Shown: piece after piece, positions 10,581 through 21,387 of the stretch
Numbering within the stretch: the stretch's first letter is position 1
Layout: each line of letters starts with the position of its first letter
From: Welwitschia mirabilis
Taxonomy: Eukaryota; Gnetophyta; Gnetopsida; Welwitschiales
Assembly: GCA_051453625.1 (NCBI GenBank)
Contig: JBOZIK010000001.1
Location: forward strand, 122,365,106-122,394,136
Direction of reading: 5' to 3'
DNA length: 29,031 nucleotides
Program-made: the position numbers and the translations under genes
The notes under the pieces: generated by a model
Databases searched by the model: none
Seen by the model: the letters and a program-made list of their open reading frames with translations, nothing else
What the model was told of the DNA's origin: nothing

Positions 10581-11658
10581 TTACTTAATCAACAAGGCAT
10601 CATTGAATCCTTCGATCTTTAAAAGAGAATCCTCCATGACGGACTGCACACAGTTCTGAACCTTTACGGCCAAAGCCCTGCCAAAAGGACTAGATGCATT
10701 AATCTGCTTTTCAGCATGTGATGGAGGTCTGTAAGCTGGTCTGTCATCCTCAGTGCAGTGATTCATGGATGCTGAAGGTGCTCCATGGCCATTACCATTT
10801 CTGTTCTAGCAGTGATCAGAGTTTCTCATAAGATCTATTTCCAGATCATGTATCATGAGGATTTCTAAATGGAAACCATTCCTTAGGAATCACACCGTCA
10901 TGTAGTTGCATCTGGATCTATCAGAAGCGCGACTGCATGTCGTGCATCTTATCATAGACCTGACTGTTACTAATCTCAGGAACTGCTTCGTGTGCGCGCT
11001 TGTAGAAGGGGGCCATATGCACCTAGCCACTGGAGGAGCACGAGATTAGCACTTTCACGAGTGTTATCTCCTTATGTGGAGTCCTCCTGGGAAGCTTTTT
11101 CGACTCGCCAGACGTGAAGGTGGATACTGCGGACGTGTGATGCTTTTAGTTGGGGATGGAAAAGCCCTTGGCATACGTCGCAGCCATAAGATCGTCAATG
11201 TTTACTTGGAACGTCGTGGAGACATTCTGGGCAGGTACAGGTTCTCCATTAGAGGAAGCACAGGTAGCCTTGTTGCAAAAGGATGATGGTGACACGTCGT
11301 CATGCTCGTGGTTGTGGTTGTCGGGTGGTGGACAGATGCGCTTAGTGCATAGTGTAGAGATGGGCTTTGTTTTCTTGCCTTATTCATCTATGGTGTCATC
11401 ATTGTTGGAGAGCATGGGAGAGGACGCCGGGTGCATGTAGTAGCAATTGGATTCCAATTCTTGCTCGTCGCTATAGCCCGACAAGTTGTTGCCTTGGGAG
11501 TGCGATTCGTCATTGCTTATGGTGACGATGGGAAAAACATTGATCCACAGGATAAGAAGGGTTTCCATGCTATTTTTGGTGTCTTTCTGATAGGAATTGC
11601 TATGCAGAATGAGGGGGTTTTTCCCTAGGGCTTTTAACGAGAAGGTTAAGGATTTCAT
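10581..11658 (-). pseudogene. Broken fragment of an unidentified host gene, captured antisense
   Basis: This block is clearly GC-richer than its surroundings and on the minus strand gives protein-like sequence interrupted by stops. From the 5' side it reads METLLILWINVFPIV (11569 downward, signal- or membrane-like), then an acidic, Ser/Asn-rich stretch. In the same frame past a stop comes CPPPDNHNHEHDD and VSTTFQVNIDDLMAA. Further on, in shifted frames, are MAPFYKRAHEAVPEIS, LHDGVIPKEWFPFRNPHD and finally SSPFGRALAVKVQNC (10581-10766). I do not recognise the family and assign no function. The compositional contrast, protein-like residue use and location between retroelement leader and PPT suggest a captured, decayed gene piece. 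It could also be an older gene remnant trapped by rearrangement. Confidence 0.55.
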
Positions 11659-13029
11659 CTCTTGTTTGTTATTGCCACTTTATTTTGCCTCTAATGGACT
11701 CAAGAGAAATGAGAGTTCAACATGAGACCTGTTACATCTGGTTCTATTGGTCATATTGATAGCACTCTTCATTTACAAATTGATGAGGAAACAAGTCTCA
11801 TACAAGCATTGCAAACATTAGAAGGATGATGAAAAAAAAAGTGCTTTTGCTAAATAAAAAGGTTTTGAAAGACGCAAAGGAGAAAGTCCAAGAATGCAGT
11901 TCAAATAAGGCTTCTAATAAATGCTAGTGCAAGACAATCAATGGTGAAGATCTCACTCTCCATTGCATTTCTCTAAGAAATTTGATAACAGTCAAGTCAT
12001 AAAAAAATCACAAACATTAATCACAGTTGGCATATAAAGGACCTCCATATCTAGTGCCATCACTTGAGTTGCTACTTCATACTTCCAAATGCATCGATTT
12101 GGGCTTATAGAAAGAGAAGAATATCCTTTACTTCATGAAGTCTCTAGAACAACTGCCAGCATTTCAAACCTATGCAAATTAAAAGAATGAAGAAAGGCAA
12201 GTTATTTTTTTTTGTTTCAAAATTGAACTTATTAAATCTTCCCATTGAAGAGGGGGAAGATGGTTTAGCAATGACAATATTTATAGTTTACTCTCAACAT
12301 TGTCATCTTTTATTTTATCTTAAAACTACTCTAGGATCATCAACCCAGTATATTGTCCTTTGTGCATTAATGTAAGCGTGTATGTAATTGTTTATGAAAC
12401 CCCTATAACATTGTTTTCTAGCTCTTTAAAAGTTATAAAAAGGTGACCTAGAATTGAAAAAGGTACCTAACCCTTATTTCAAGTTGCAGTTACCTTCAAA
12501 ATTGTGAGGCATGTATTTTTTTAAATTTCTTGATGTTTTATGTGCAAAGAATAAAAGGGCCTAGGCAAATTATAAATAAATTAGAAGACATTACCTCAAG
12601 ACTACAATAATAGTATGATCTAACACATAGGCATACTATAAAGTTGTTTATGTAGTTGAAGATGGTAAATTTCATTCTCAAGTTGATGCATCCTTAAGAA
12701 AACTTTATGCAGGACGACTTTCACCTTTGAGAAGACATGTTCTTGACAAGTCTTGATCTTCAGGGTTGTGCAATTGAGTTCATACACAATAAGGTCTTGC
12801 TCCTTTATCCAGAAATTAAAGAAGATGAGTTCTAAGAAGATAATTTGAGTCTTCAACGCAATGAAATAACATCAAAGGAGAACTAGCATGGTGATGCCAT
12901 CAACAATAAAGAAAGAAGATCTCCATTCTAAAGACTAAGATAGAAGCAAAAAAAGCTTCAGGATTGAATTGGTCAATATAGCTACATGAGTATGTAAAAT
13001 GCATGACATGAAATTGAATAGTGCATGCA
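11659..13029. other. Internal filler between gene fragment and PPT
   Basis: AT-rich sequence with short open frames (67 codons at 12172-12375 plus, 78 codons at 12620-12856 minus) that resemble no known family. No gag zinc knuckle, protease, integrase or reverse-transcriptase motif is visible, which supports a non-autonomous element. Confidence 0.5.
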
Positions 13030-13080
13030 TTAAGGGGGTGTATTAGATGACAGTTAGAATGTTGTCGTTAAGGGGGTGAT
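13030..13080 (+). other. Duplicated polypurine tract before LTR3
   Basis: TTAAGGGGGTG occurs at 13030-13040 and again at 13068-13078. The second copy is followed directly by AT and LTR3, the normal position of the plus-strand primer. The first copy is also followed by TATTAG, resembling the first bases of LTR3. Confidence 0.75.
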
Positions 13081-13330
13081 TATTAGGAATGTAATGCCAA
13101 ATTTCAAATATAATAAGGTTTGTTATGATTTTGAGAGGATGAGATGCATGTGCCTATGTAAGTTACATAAGAGAATAATGTATTTGTGGGATTCTTCTAA
13201 GAGATTATCTCAGTGATTTAGGAAAGATAGTTAAAAGGCTTTATGTATAAATGTTAAGCAATGGGATTCAATAAAAAGCACCTCATCATCCACCCCGGTT
13301 TGGTTGAGGGTGTGGAATCATACTTTTCTA

Positions 13331-13369
<39 letters not shown>

Positions 13370-13467
13370 TGTTGTGTTTCATTTGTGTTCTTTTATTATC
13401 ATGAAGTCTGATGTTTTCTTTATATTTTCATGTTGTTCTCTTTTACACTCCTCTTGTTGTTCTTTCA
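13081..13467 (+). repeat. LTR3 (387 bp), 3' LTR
   Basis: It begins TATTAGGAATG, with the terminal TG changed to TA, and ends TTGTTCTTTCA. It shares with LTR1 many variants that LTR2 lacks, such as CCACCCCGGTTTGG and CTCTTGTTGTTCTTTCA. A (TG)n(TA)n microsatellite at 13331-13369 replaces a short T-rich part of LTR1 and accounts for most of the length difference. It is preceded by a PPT and not followed by a primer binding site, so it is a 3' LTR. Confidence 0.9.
13331..13369 (+). repeat. (TG)11(TA)n microsatellite inside LTR3
   Basis: Eleven TG units (13331-13352) run directly into a TA run (to about 13369). It is absent from LTR1 and LTR2, so it expanded after LTR3 was formed. Confidence 0.95.
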
Positions 13468-13576
13468 TGTTTACATGCCTACCTAAATTCTTTAAGTTTG
13501 ATTGTTAGGATCTTGCTATCTTTCCCCATTTTCTTTATCACCTAGATGTATTGAATCTTCTCTCTGGTATCACTTT
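13468..13576 (-). pseudogene. LINE ORF2 linker fragment (5' half of the split LINE)
   Basis: On the minus strand, 13470-13530 reads GKDSKILTIKLKEFR, a stop, then ACK. This matches the plant LINE pattern between endonuclease and reverse transcriptase, where a Ser-x-Ile-Leu-x-x-Lys-Leu-Lys-x-Leu-Lys segment precedes the WN...FG motif. The continuation lies at 5810 and below, beyond the LTR nest. The piece is short, so support comes mainly from its position between the endonuclease and reverse-transcriptase parts. Confidence 0.55.
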
Positions 13577-14249
13577 NNNNNNNNNNNNNNNNNNNNNNNN
13601 NNNNNNNNNNNNNNNNNNNNNNNNNNNNNNNNNNNNNNNNNNNNNNNNNNNNNNNNNNNNNNNNNNNNNNNNNNNNNNNNNNNNNNNNNNNNNNNNNNNN
13701 NNNNNNNNNNNNNNNNNNNNNNNNNNNNNNNNNNNNNNNNNNNNNNNNNNNNNNNNNNNNNNNNNNNNNNNNNNNNNNNNNNNNNNNNNNNNNNNNNNNN
13801 NNNNNNNNNNNNNNNNNNNNNNNNNNNNNNNNNNNNNNNNNNNNNNNNNNNNNNNNNNNNNNNNNNNNNNNNNNNNNNNNNNNNNNNNNNNNNNNNNNNN
13901 NNNNNNNNNNNNNNNNNNNNNNNNNNNNNNNNNNNNNNNNNNNNNNNNNNNNNNNNNNNNNNNNNNNNNNNNNNNNNNNNNNNNNNNNNNNNNNNNNNNN
14001 NNNNNNNNNNNNNNNNNNNNNNNNNNNNNNNNNNNNNNNNNNNNNNNNNNNNNNNNNNNNNNNNNNNNNNNNNNNNNNNNNNNNNNNNNNNNNNNNNNNN
14101 NNNNNNNNNNNNNNNNNNNNNNNNNNNNNNNNNNNNNNNNNNNNNNNNNNNNNNNNNNNNNNNNNNNNNNNNNNNNNNNNNNNNNNNNNNNNNNNNNNNN
14201 NNNNNNNNNNNNNNNNNNNNNNNNNNNNNNNNNNNNNNNNNNNNNNNNN
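13577..14249. other. Assembly gap (673 N)
   Basis: The run is 673 N, a non-round length, suggesting a size estimated from read pairs or a map. It falls where the LINE endonuclease C-terminal part is expected. Long open frames across it are artefacts of the N run. Confidence 0.99.
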
Positions 14250-14399
14250 ATGCTTAGATACAATTCCTTCTAGTTTTTATTTAGGCTTGGATTCTTCTAG
14301 GTAAAGTTCGTGAGAGGGAGTATGGCTTCTAAGATGGTGCTTCGACTTTCTATATTATTACAAAATTTATACTAAAGGAGATGTTTCTACTACTTATTT

Positions 14400-14795
14400 A
14401 CTCTATGGGGATTTGACTCATATTATAATCACTTACAATGATCCAATCTTCTTCCTCCATAATGTTTAAGACACAGAATCTAAAATTATATTTTTCTTTC
14501 TTCGAGGCTAACTCATAAACATTTATAATCTTGAGAGTCTTCCTTTATATTCCTATCATATGGTCTTCCTTGATACTTTCTTTGAAGGAGAGAATATCTC
14601 TTCATAATATTACTAATCCTCCACTCTATCTAGTGGAGTTTACCTAGGTACTAGTCAATCCTCATTCTGGATTCCACTATTGGACTTTGTTCTTCATCTC
14701 ATGAATAAAAACTACATCTATATTATCCTAATCCTTATTTTCATTGTTAATTTTTATTTATTGAACTATTTAATCACCCCAAAGTTCCATGCCCT
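14400..14795 (-). pseudogene. LINE endonuclease (APE-like) fragment
   Basis: The minus strand carries ordered remnants of a plant LINE ORF2 endonuclease. WNFGVIK near 14770-14790 corresponds to the WNxRGL start. Then come DVVFIHEMK (family DIVFLQETK) and SGGLVIL, a stop, RDILS (family SGGLAILW). Last is KIINVYELASKKEK, then DWIIVSDYNM near 14410-14450, corresponding to the INVYAPNSSKE and DWIIGGDFNM region with its metal-binding Asp-Asn. Stops and at least one frame shift occur, the key Glu of the QETK motif is kept in HEMK, and GGDFN is changed to VSDYN. The product would nick target DNA for LINE integration; this copy is dead. It continues towards lower coordinates through the 673-N gap. 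Confidence 0.75.
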
Positions 14796-17700
14796 AGTCT
14801 TATTTTAGGGTTTTTGCAAATCCATTTCTATTACATTTCTCCTTTTGATGCTCTACTACTATTAATGTTATTTGGATTAACTGCCTTGTGTCTCTAAATA
14901 TTTGTTTAAATAATCTCATCCAAGGTATCCTAAGTGCCATTTGTAATATCTTAGAATTATTTTTTTTGGAGTTTCTCTAGTTTTAAAGGTCTTGTTAGGC
15001 CTCTTTGGGAATTTCTTTATGGAATTCTTCCCTTAGGATTTTCCTGAGTATATCTCATCCTCTCTAGGTCTTCTTGTCTACTCCTTTTTTATGGGATTGG
15101 ATTTCCTACTAATAATTGATATGATTCTTGTTTCTATTCTTTCACCTTTCCATTCCTTAATGCTTTGGATTTGTTCCTTAAAGTTAGGAATTGTCATTCT
15201 TGGTTATTCCTATTTTCCTAAATGCTTGCTATTGTGAAACTTCTAGATTCATCCTAAATGGGTGATTTTACCTATCTATGCACCTAATGTTAATTGCTTC
15301 CATCTATTTTAGAACTTCATTTTTGTTGTGTTTGATTTATTCCTCCTAATCAGCATGTTTTTCCTTCCCTTTAGTAGCAATGCATTCATTTTTTGAGATG
15401 TTATTATGATTTTATCTTGTTTCATTTGATAAGAATTCTTCCTTGAAGGTAAAGATTTTCTCTTGACTTTGGCATTCACCATGCTTTGGTATGCTAGTTT
15501 GGGGTTTTTATGGAACTAACTTCCTTTAGTTCTTACTATGATGAGATTAAATGTATCTTTTTTGAATGCAAAGCCTACATACATTTAACACATTTTTGTA
15601 TATCAGAGGTTATAAAAAAGTTTTTTGTGATTCCTAAAGCTCTATGTTAGAGACCAGTTTTGTGTCTTCCATCATTCACACATATGTTCTAGCATTTAAT
15701 GTTGGCATCCCTCTTACTGTGATCTAATCCGCTATGATGAGCTAATCATAAATTTGATGCTCTCATCTTAATAACATATTCCTTCTACAATTGCAAAGGT
15801 AGGCCCAACATACATGTCCAAATCACTAGCTATCATTTCTATTGGGGTATATTCATTTTCTCTATTTACCTTTGTAGATAGCATTGGTCCCATCATTTCA
15901 CCCACATTATGAGATTTCCCATTCTTCACACCATGAGGGCCTCTACCACATTCTAATCTTTCTTATTAGAAATGATAAAGAAAAACTTATTACCTCTAAT
16001 GGGGTGAATCCAACTACCATACTTCACCAAATGTTTAGAATCTAGACCTACATTTCCTTCTATGCTAGGATCCTACCATTAAAGATTTTCTCTAGGGCAT
16101 AATAAAACTTGTTCTCTTAGGAATTTAGGAAATTTTTTGAAATCTCTATTTGAAAATTATCTTCTATGATGGTTATTTTAACCTTTATGCCTTTCTAGAT
16201 ATGGATTTTATCTTGATAAAATAATCATTTTCCCTATAGAATGATTGCAAATATTTGGTTTTATTAGTTTTCCCTACTATTTGGATTTAATTACTCCATT
16301 CCCTCCTCTTAGTTTCTTTGTTTCTAGTCTTCCCCCATCCCCAAGGAGTGTAGTAAAAAGTCTTTTAAATCTCAATGCTATTTAAAGCTCCATTAATTAA
16401 TCCAACTAGGTTTTAAATATAGATGTAGCTATTAGAGAACATGATGGTTTGCAAAAGAAGTATTGGCTTATAGATGTCATCTTCCTATGTCTTTCCTAAT
16501 CTCGATCAAGGATTAAGAGCTAGTCACATGTACCTACATGCTAATTCATAAAACTCCTCTGCAGTGAACTATCTATAGTGTTAAAGCCTTCTCTGATTCT
16601 ACTAAAAACTCCTTTACTTATCACTTATTATTATAAAAGTACATTTCATTAAATTTTCTAATCAAATTCTTTAAAATAAAAAATAGATACTTTTATATGA
16701 ATATTTGATTAGTGATATTTAAATCATATATTTTCTAAATGATAATTTCATGATCTGGATTTTCCACCCATTAGTTATTGTTTGAAAATTAAAAGATTTT
16801 AATCCTAATTATTTTCTGAGAAAAGTATGATATATTACTAACCAGAGTCAATTCTATTCTTAGTTATAAGTTTCTTCATGGAGTAATTAATTAATGCCTT
16901 ATTGATATAGAATATATGAACGCTAGATTACAATCTAGTTTAACATACTCTCTTATTTGATAAATATAGTTTACTCTTATTAGAATAAGATCAACTAATT
17001 TGTTGTTTTTCATCCTATTTTTATTTATTTCATTTAAGATTCATTAGCTTTAAGACTCAAACTTTTTCTTCTTAATAAATTACTTAACTAAAATATACTA
17101 TTAAGATACTATTTTTTTATCATTCTACCTTTTTTGTAAATTTCATTAAGAATATTTATCATATATGAAAATTTTTAAGAGTTATAAAAATCAAAGATAT
17201 AATACTACTTATCATCAAAGTTTTTAATCTAAACATGACTCCTCTCATGTATAATAAAAATTACATTAGATTCAAAACTATTTCTAATTATAGTGATAAA
17301 TCCCGTTTCTTTTCATTAGAATAAAGAAACCATTTTTGAAAATTAAACTAGATAAGTCTCTAGATTTTATTTTTGTTTTTAGTTTCTTAGACACTCAACA
17401 TATTCACCTTTAGTTATTTTACTAATGACTTAACAAGGAATTTTTTATAAGATGTTATTAATCCCCTATAATTTTGTAATAAAATTTTATCTTCTCTTAG
17501 ATGTTTTCTTCTCCATATTTTATAGGTATAGTAAGATCTATTTAGATAATTCTTTTTAAACCACTTTTATAAGAAATTTTTATTTAAATTATTTTTATTT
17601 TTATTTTTTAGTTTTAATCTAATATGGATTATCTATTAAAGGAATCTAACATAAGAAGACTAAACTAATACTTGAAGTAGTCTCATACCCTTAAAAGTAA

Positions 17701-18399
17701 TCAAACCTTTAAGTAATTTATATTAACTACATGACCAATTATATAATTTCCCCTCTGCTTTCTAATTATGAGATTAAACAATCTTAAAGCATAACCCCTA
17801 TTAGTAAATTATGAGCCTAATAGAAAAAATCCCTTTATAAGTAATAAAAGGGTATTAATTTTATCATTTAGTTTAAACTAATTACCTAAGGGTTATAGAA
17901 CCATTATATAAACTTAAATATTTAATATTATATTTGTCCTACTATCAACCAAATCTAATAATATTTACTACTCCTTCTAAATGACTCACCGTCCTTAATC
18001 AACTCTTGGAGCCAATTCAGTTGTACCAACTAATTAATAATAAGATAACTTAAGGAATAATCAATGATAAAATTATAAAAATTAACCTTTTATCAGACTT
18101 AAGAAATAGGCATTAATGAGTGTCTTCATGTAGTTTGTATCATAAATAGTAAATCAAGGTCAAAACCTACAAGTAAACAACGGTATCAATCAACCTAATA
18201 AGGATGTGATTATGAGAAAGTTAACTTGATAAGATGTAAAAATTAACATTTAGATCAAGTATTTGAAGGTAATTTAGCTTGGGAAAGATATATCATTAAT
18301 TATTTTCATCATGAAATTATGTCTTTCCTTATTTTTATCATAACTTATGAGGTTATTCACTCTCACATGATAAATTCAAGTTCTTAATAGTATAATGGA
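14796..18399. other. Decayed AT-rich sequence, nothing identified
   Basis: By position, 14.8-16.6 kb could include ORF1 of the minus-strand LINE, but I could not find a DUF4283-like or zinc-knuckle pattern. From about 16.6 to 18.4 kb the sequence is very AT-rich with no open frame, retroelement motif or structured repeat that I can support. Confidence 0.5.
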
Positions 18400-19593
18400 G
18401 CATCATGTCAAATCAATTCCAAACTACAATGTTGGACTTATCATGGAGTTACATGAGAAATATAATTATGGTGCTATTAGTTACTGTATCCTAGTCAGTT
18501 ATGATCATTAAAAACACATGGAATCAACATGGCAGACGTAAGGAATTGATGTGACAGATATGTAACATTGACATGATAGTGAAGTGGTAAGCATGAATAA
18601 CAGTGGCATGTGGTGGTGGTATCAAAACACATGGTAGTAGCATTAGTTGGAAGCATTTAGACTAAATGCCACATGTTAGAATACTTATGATAAGCTTTTA
18701 CCAAACACTATAAGACAAAGATTCCACCTCATCATACAAGATAAGGAATCTTAACCTCCATATAATTCTATAGGATAGAATCTTATCTAACTAATACTAA
18801 ATGTGAAGATTCTATTTAACACTATAGAAAAGAATCCACCAACCTCACCTACTACTACAAGCCAAGAAACTCAAAAACCCCCTCCTTAGCTTCACCTATA
18901 AAAGGACCTTGAAGCCTCTCATTATATCATCACTTCCTCTTTGGTGAAATCTCTATTGTAGCTTAGCATGGTCTTGGAATGATGTTTTAATAAGATTAGC
19001 CTAATGGATATGTATCAGATGTAGTCTTCTTTCATGGATGTGAGGCATTTTCTTTATTTAAATAAAATTGTCTTCTTTCTTTTAAATTTTAAGTTAATAT
19101 TCATATTGTACTTTTAGTGCTTAAAAGAAACTATTTATTTACCAACTATTTATGTTTTCAAATGAATCTCTTTTGTTTATAGTTTTATTTGGTAGCATAT
19201 GTTTTATGGTTTTTAGGCATTACTTTTCCTACTTTTCATACTTACATTTGGACTATAATAGACAAAGTGGCATAGAGATCTCACCAATAGTCATTTAGTA
19301 AATGAGATTATATCACCAAAATCTAAGCTTTAATGACTTGACATATTTTAAGATTAATCAAAAGTTGCACCATATCTATTAATAGAAGCTTCATTTATTA
19401 GATGATTCAAGTTAGTTCTAAGAGATTTAGTTCACTTTCTTCTTTTTTCATTTCAACTTTTAGTACTCCTTTGACTTGTAGTTTATTCTTATTTTTATCT
19501 GCTAACTTCTTTAAGCTAACCACATTCATCCTTGTGAAGAAAATGATACTGGGTACTACCTAATTGAAATGGATAAAGGTAATAACTCTATCA
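18400..19593 (+). repeat. Gypsy-type LTR (family C), start uncertain
   Basis: The right end is placed at ...CTCTATCA (19593) because a Tat/Athila-type primer binding site follows. Inside is a promoter-like TATAAAAG (18897-18904). Upstream of it, about 18505-18670 is dense in short ACATGG/TGACATG/GGCATG motifs, resembling an LTR U3 region. The left boundary could not be fixed because no second copy was found; 18400 is approximate. Confidence 0.55.
18897..18904 (+). promoter_or_regulatory. TATA box of LTR family C
   Basis: TATAAAAG lies in a C-rich context (ACCTATAAAAGGACC) about 700 bases before the LTR end, a typical place for a Gypsy LTR promoter. Confidence 0.5.
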
Positions 19594-19620
19594 ATTTTTG
19601 GTGTTGTTGTCAAGGATGAT
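19594..19620 (+). other. Deaminated Gypsy primer binding site
   Basis: TTTTTGGTGTTGTTGTCAAG followed by GATGATGG matches the well-known Tat/Athila junction TTTTTGGCGCCGTTGCCGG followed by GGATG. The differences are transitions (C to T and G to A), as expected from decay of methylated cytosines. The first PBS bases (TGG) start at 19599, just after the CA end of the LTR. Confidence 0.7.
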
Positions 19621-21025
19621 GGCATAATAATTTTTTATCAGTAGCATATACAAAATTTTATTTTCTTTTTTTAAGATAGCTATATTTTCATTTTTCTTTT
19701 TTTTAATTTCTAGTGTCTAGTATTGGTCATACCCACTATTACCCAAACTTGTCCATTTGTTTTTCTTTTTGAATTCTAGTAATTAGTACTCATCTAGTTT
19801 AGTGAAACTCAAACTATTCTAGATCTTTTATTTTTTATTTCTAATGCTAACTATTAGAAGCAGTATTACACAGTTTTGTGATTAGTATGATTTCAGATAA
19901 CTAGTTGATTTCCTTATAGTGAAATGGAAAGGAGGCAAAGAAGTGGCAAAGAGTCTACATCAAATGTCAAATTAGATAAGAGTTATTTTTTCTTCTTTTT
20001 TTAATTTTTGTTTTCCTTAATATTAGAAAAATGGTTTTAATTTTTAAAGAAAATAAAAAGTAGAAAAGTCTTTCTTATAGTTAGTTTACTTTAGAATTTT
20101 ATTTAGAAAGGAAAAGAAAAAATTCAATAATTATCTATTTTCAATTTTGTTTTTTAAAAGTTTTTATTTTAGTTAAAAAATTGTTAATTTAGTTGTTAAG
20201 GGTCATTTTAGTTTCTATTTTATTTTTCTATCTTCCTAATTTATCATTTTGTAAGACTTGTCAACTTGATTAATCTATTGAAACAAACTGAATACTCAAC
20301 TTTAAAAATAATTAGTGCCACTAACTTTTTGGCTTGTAATCTCTTGACTTTAATCTAAACCTTTCCTATGAGTCTCTAAACATTTTATGCTCTTAAGTGT
20401 ACTTTATATAATTTTTGATTTATATGCATTAGGTCTAAAATGAAGTTGGTTAATTAGTTAGGATTTATTTTAATGATAAGATGGAATCCTAAAATGATCA
20501 TAATTATAATGAAGAGAGACCCTTATCTTGACCTCCATGACAAGGCTCCCATGAACATACTTAGAATAAGCTCTCAGCTTCACAAGCCTCTAACATAGCA
20601 ATGGTCCTATGTGTAATAAAAAATTTTTAGAATACCTTAAGCATCAATGGTAAAACCAACCCCTACTATAATTCTTTCCTCATCATTTTTAAAGTGAAAT
20701 CTTCTTTAATTAACTTTCATCTCATATTCCTAATCCACAAAGTTAATCCTTTCCTTAACCCTTACCTCATAGTCAAACTTTTTCACAACGTTTAAGTCTT
20801 AGCTAGTTTTTATCTCATAACCAACCCATTTCTCTTAGATCAAGGTCAACCTTTTCCACATTAATCTAATCAAATGTATTCTCAACATCATTGCCAATTT
20901 TACTTTTAAATCCAATTCAATATACATAGTATCCTCAAACTTGATAGACAATCAAGAACAATTTTCAATCTCGGTAACTTGAAAATTCTTCTTACATTAT
21001 ACAACAATCCATGGCACATAAGTTA
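19621..21025 (+). other. T-rich leader and broken start of gag, family C
   Basis: From 19660 to about 20240 the plus strand is strongly T-rich, as often seen in untranslated leaders of plant Gypsy elements. From about 20500 the sequence becomes less T-rich and leads into the gag core, but I could not follow a continuous frame. Confidence 0.4.
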
Positions 21026-21296
21026 GACCAATTTCTTCTTCATTTTCATGGCTTCGAATCAAAAGATGTCTATTTGCATATTAAAGAGTTTGAGTGTTCT
21101 ATCAATAATCCCCTAACTCCCTAATAGCACAGATTCTCTAAGGATAATCTTATTCTCATTTTCTTTGAAAGAAAAAGCTAAGACATGGATTTATACCCTT
21201 AAATCCTTATTAATTAGGACTTATCCTAAACTCAACAAAGCCTTCATTTCAGAATTATTTCCAAGGCACAAAACCAATACTTTGCAAAAAGTGTAA
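21026..21296 (+). pseudogene. Gypsy (Tat/Athila-type) gag core fragment
   Basis: Two frames together show the plant retrotransposon gag pattern. First comes FHGFESKDVYLHIKEF (from about 21041), which corresponds to the FxGxxxEDPxxHLxxF region. After a frame change, the second frame (21123-21296) shows DSLRIILFSFSLKEKAKTW, matching the hallmark LRLFPFSLxDKAKxW, then KAFISELFPRHKT, matching xxFLxKFFPxxKT, and two stops. Gag would form the capsid around element RNA; this copy is broken. It lies about 1.4 kb after the family C primer binding site in the same orientation, as expected for one element. Confidence 0.8.
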
Positions 21297-21337
21297 TGAA
21301 CTACTAATAAAAATACTGAGAAACCTTTTCACAAATA

Positions 21338-21387
21338 CTAAAAAGATTTAATAATTTATTATCTAAAAAGATTTAATAATTTATTAT
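21338..21387 (+). repeat. Exact 25-bp tandem duplication
   Basis: A 25-base unit starting CTAAAAAGATTTAATAATTT occurs twice in direct succession (21338-21362 and 21363-21387) with no mismatch, so it is recent relative to the decayed surroundings. Confidence 0.95.

Larger units (their letters stand above)
5811..13467 (+). mobile_element. LTR retroelement nest inserted in a LINE, carrying two host-gene fragments
   Basis: The block starts at LTR1 (TGTTAGGAAT) and ends at LTR3 (TTCTTTCA). The minus-strand LINE reading stops at 13468 and resumes at 5810, so the whole 7.66 kb looks like inserted material. The order is LTR1, PBS, leader, P450 fragment, 100-N gap, AT-rich filler, LTR2, PBS, leader, unidentified gene fragment, filler, PPT, LTR3. 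LTR1 and LTR3 differ at about 29 aligned sites by hand count (about 9%), less than either differs from LTR2 (about 43-45 sites, 13-14%). This fits LTR1 and LTR3 being the outer pair. No gag or pol motif was seen, so the element is non-autonomous. A five-base target duplication is not evident (TGATC on the left, TGTTT on the right). Confidence 0.65.

Noticed and set aside
11074-11628. Plus-strand open frames of 70, 96 and 65 codons
   Set aside because: They oppose the more protein-like minus-strand reading of the captured fragment and look like shadows of a GC-richer segment.
9582-13467. Reading LTR2-LTR3 as one simple complete element and LTR1 as a separate one
   Set aside because: Possible, but LTR1 and LTR3 are the closer pair and coincide with the LINE break on both sides. 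Kept as an alternative in the findings.
13502-14273. Long open frames of 240-251 codons
   Set aside because: Almost all codons are N; they span the 673-base gap.
15262-15310. Plus-strand reading with an IYAPNV-like segment, suggesting a second LINE endonuclease
   Set aside because: The motif is isolated, with no DIxxLQET, GGDFN or other ordered motif nearby on the plus strand; probably chance.
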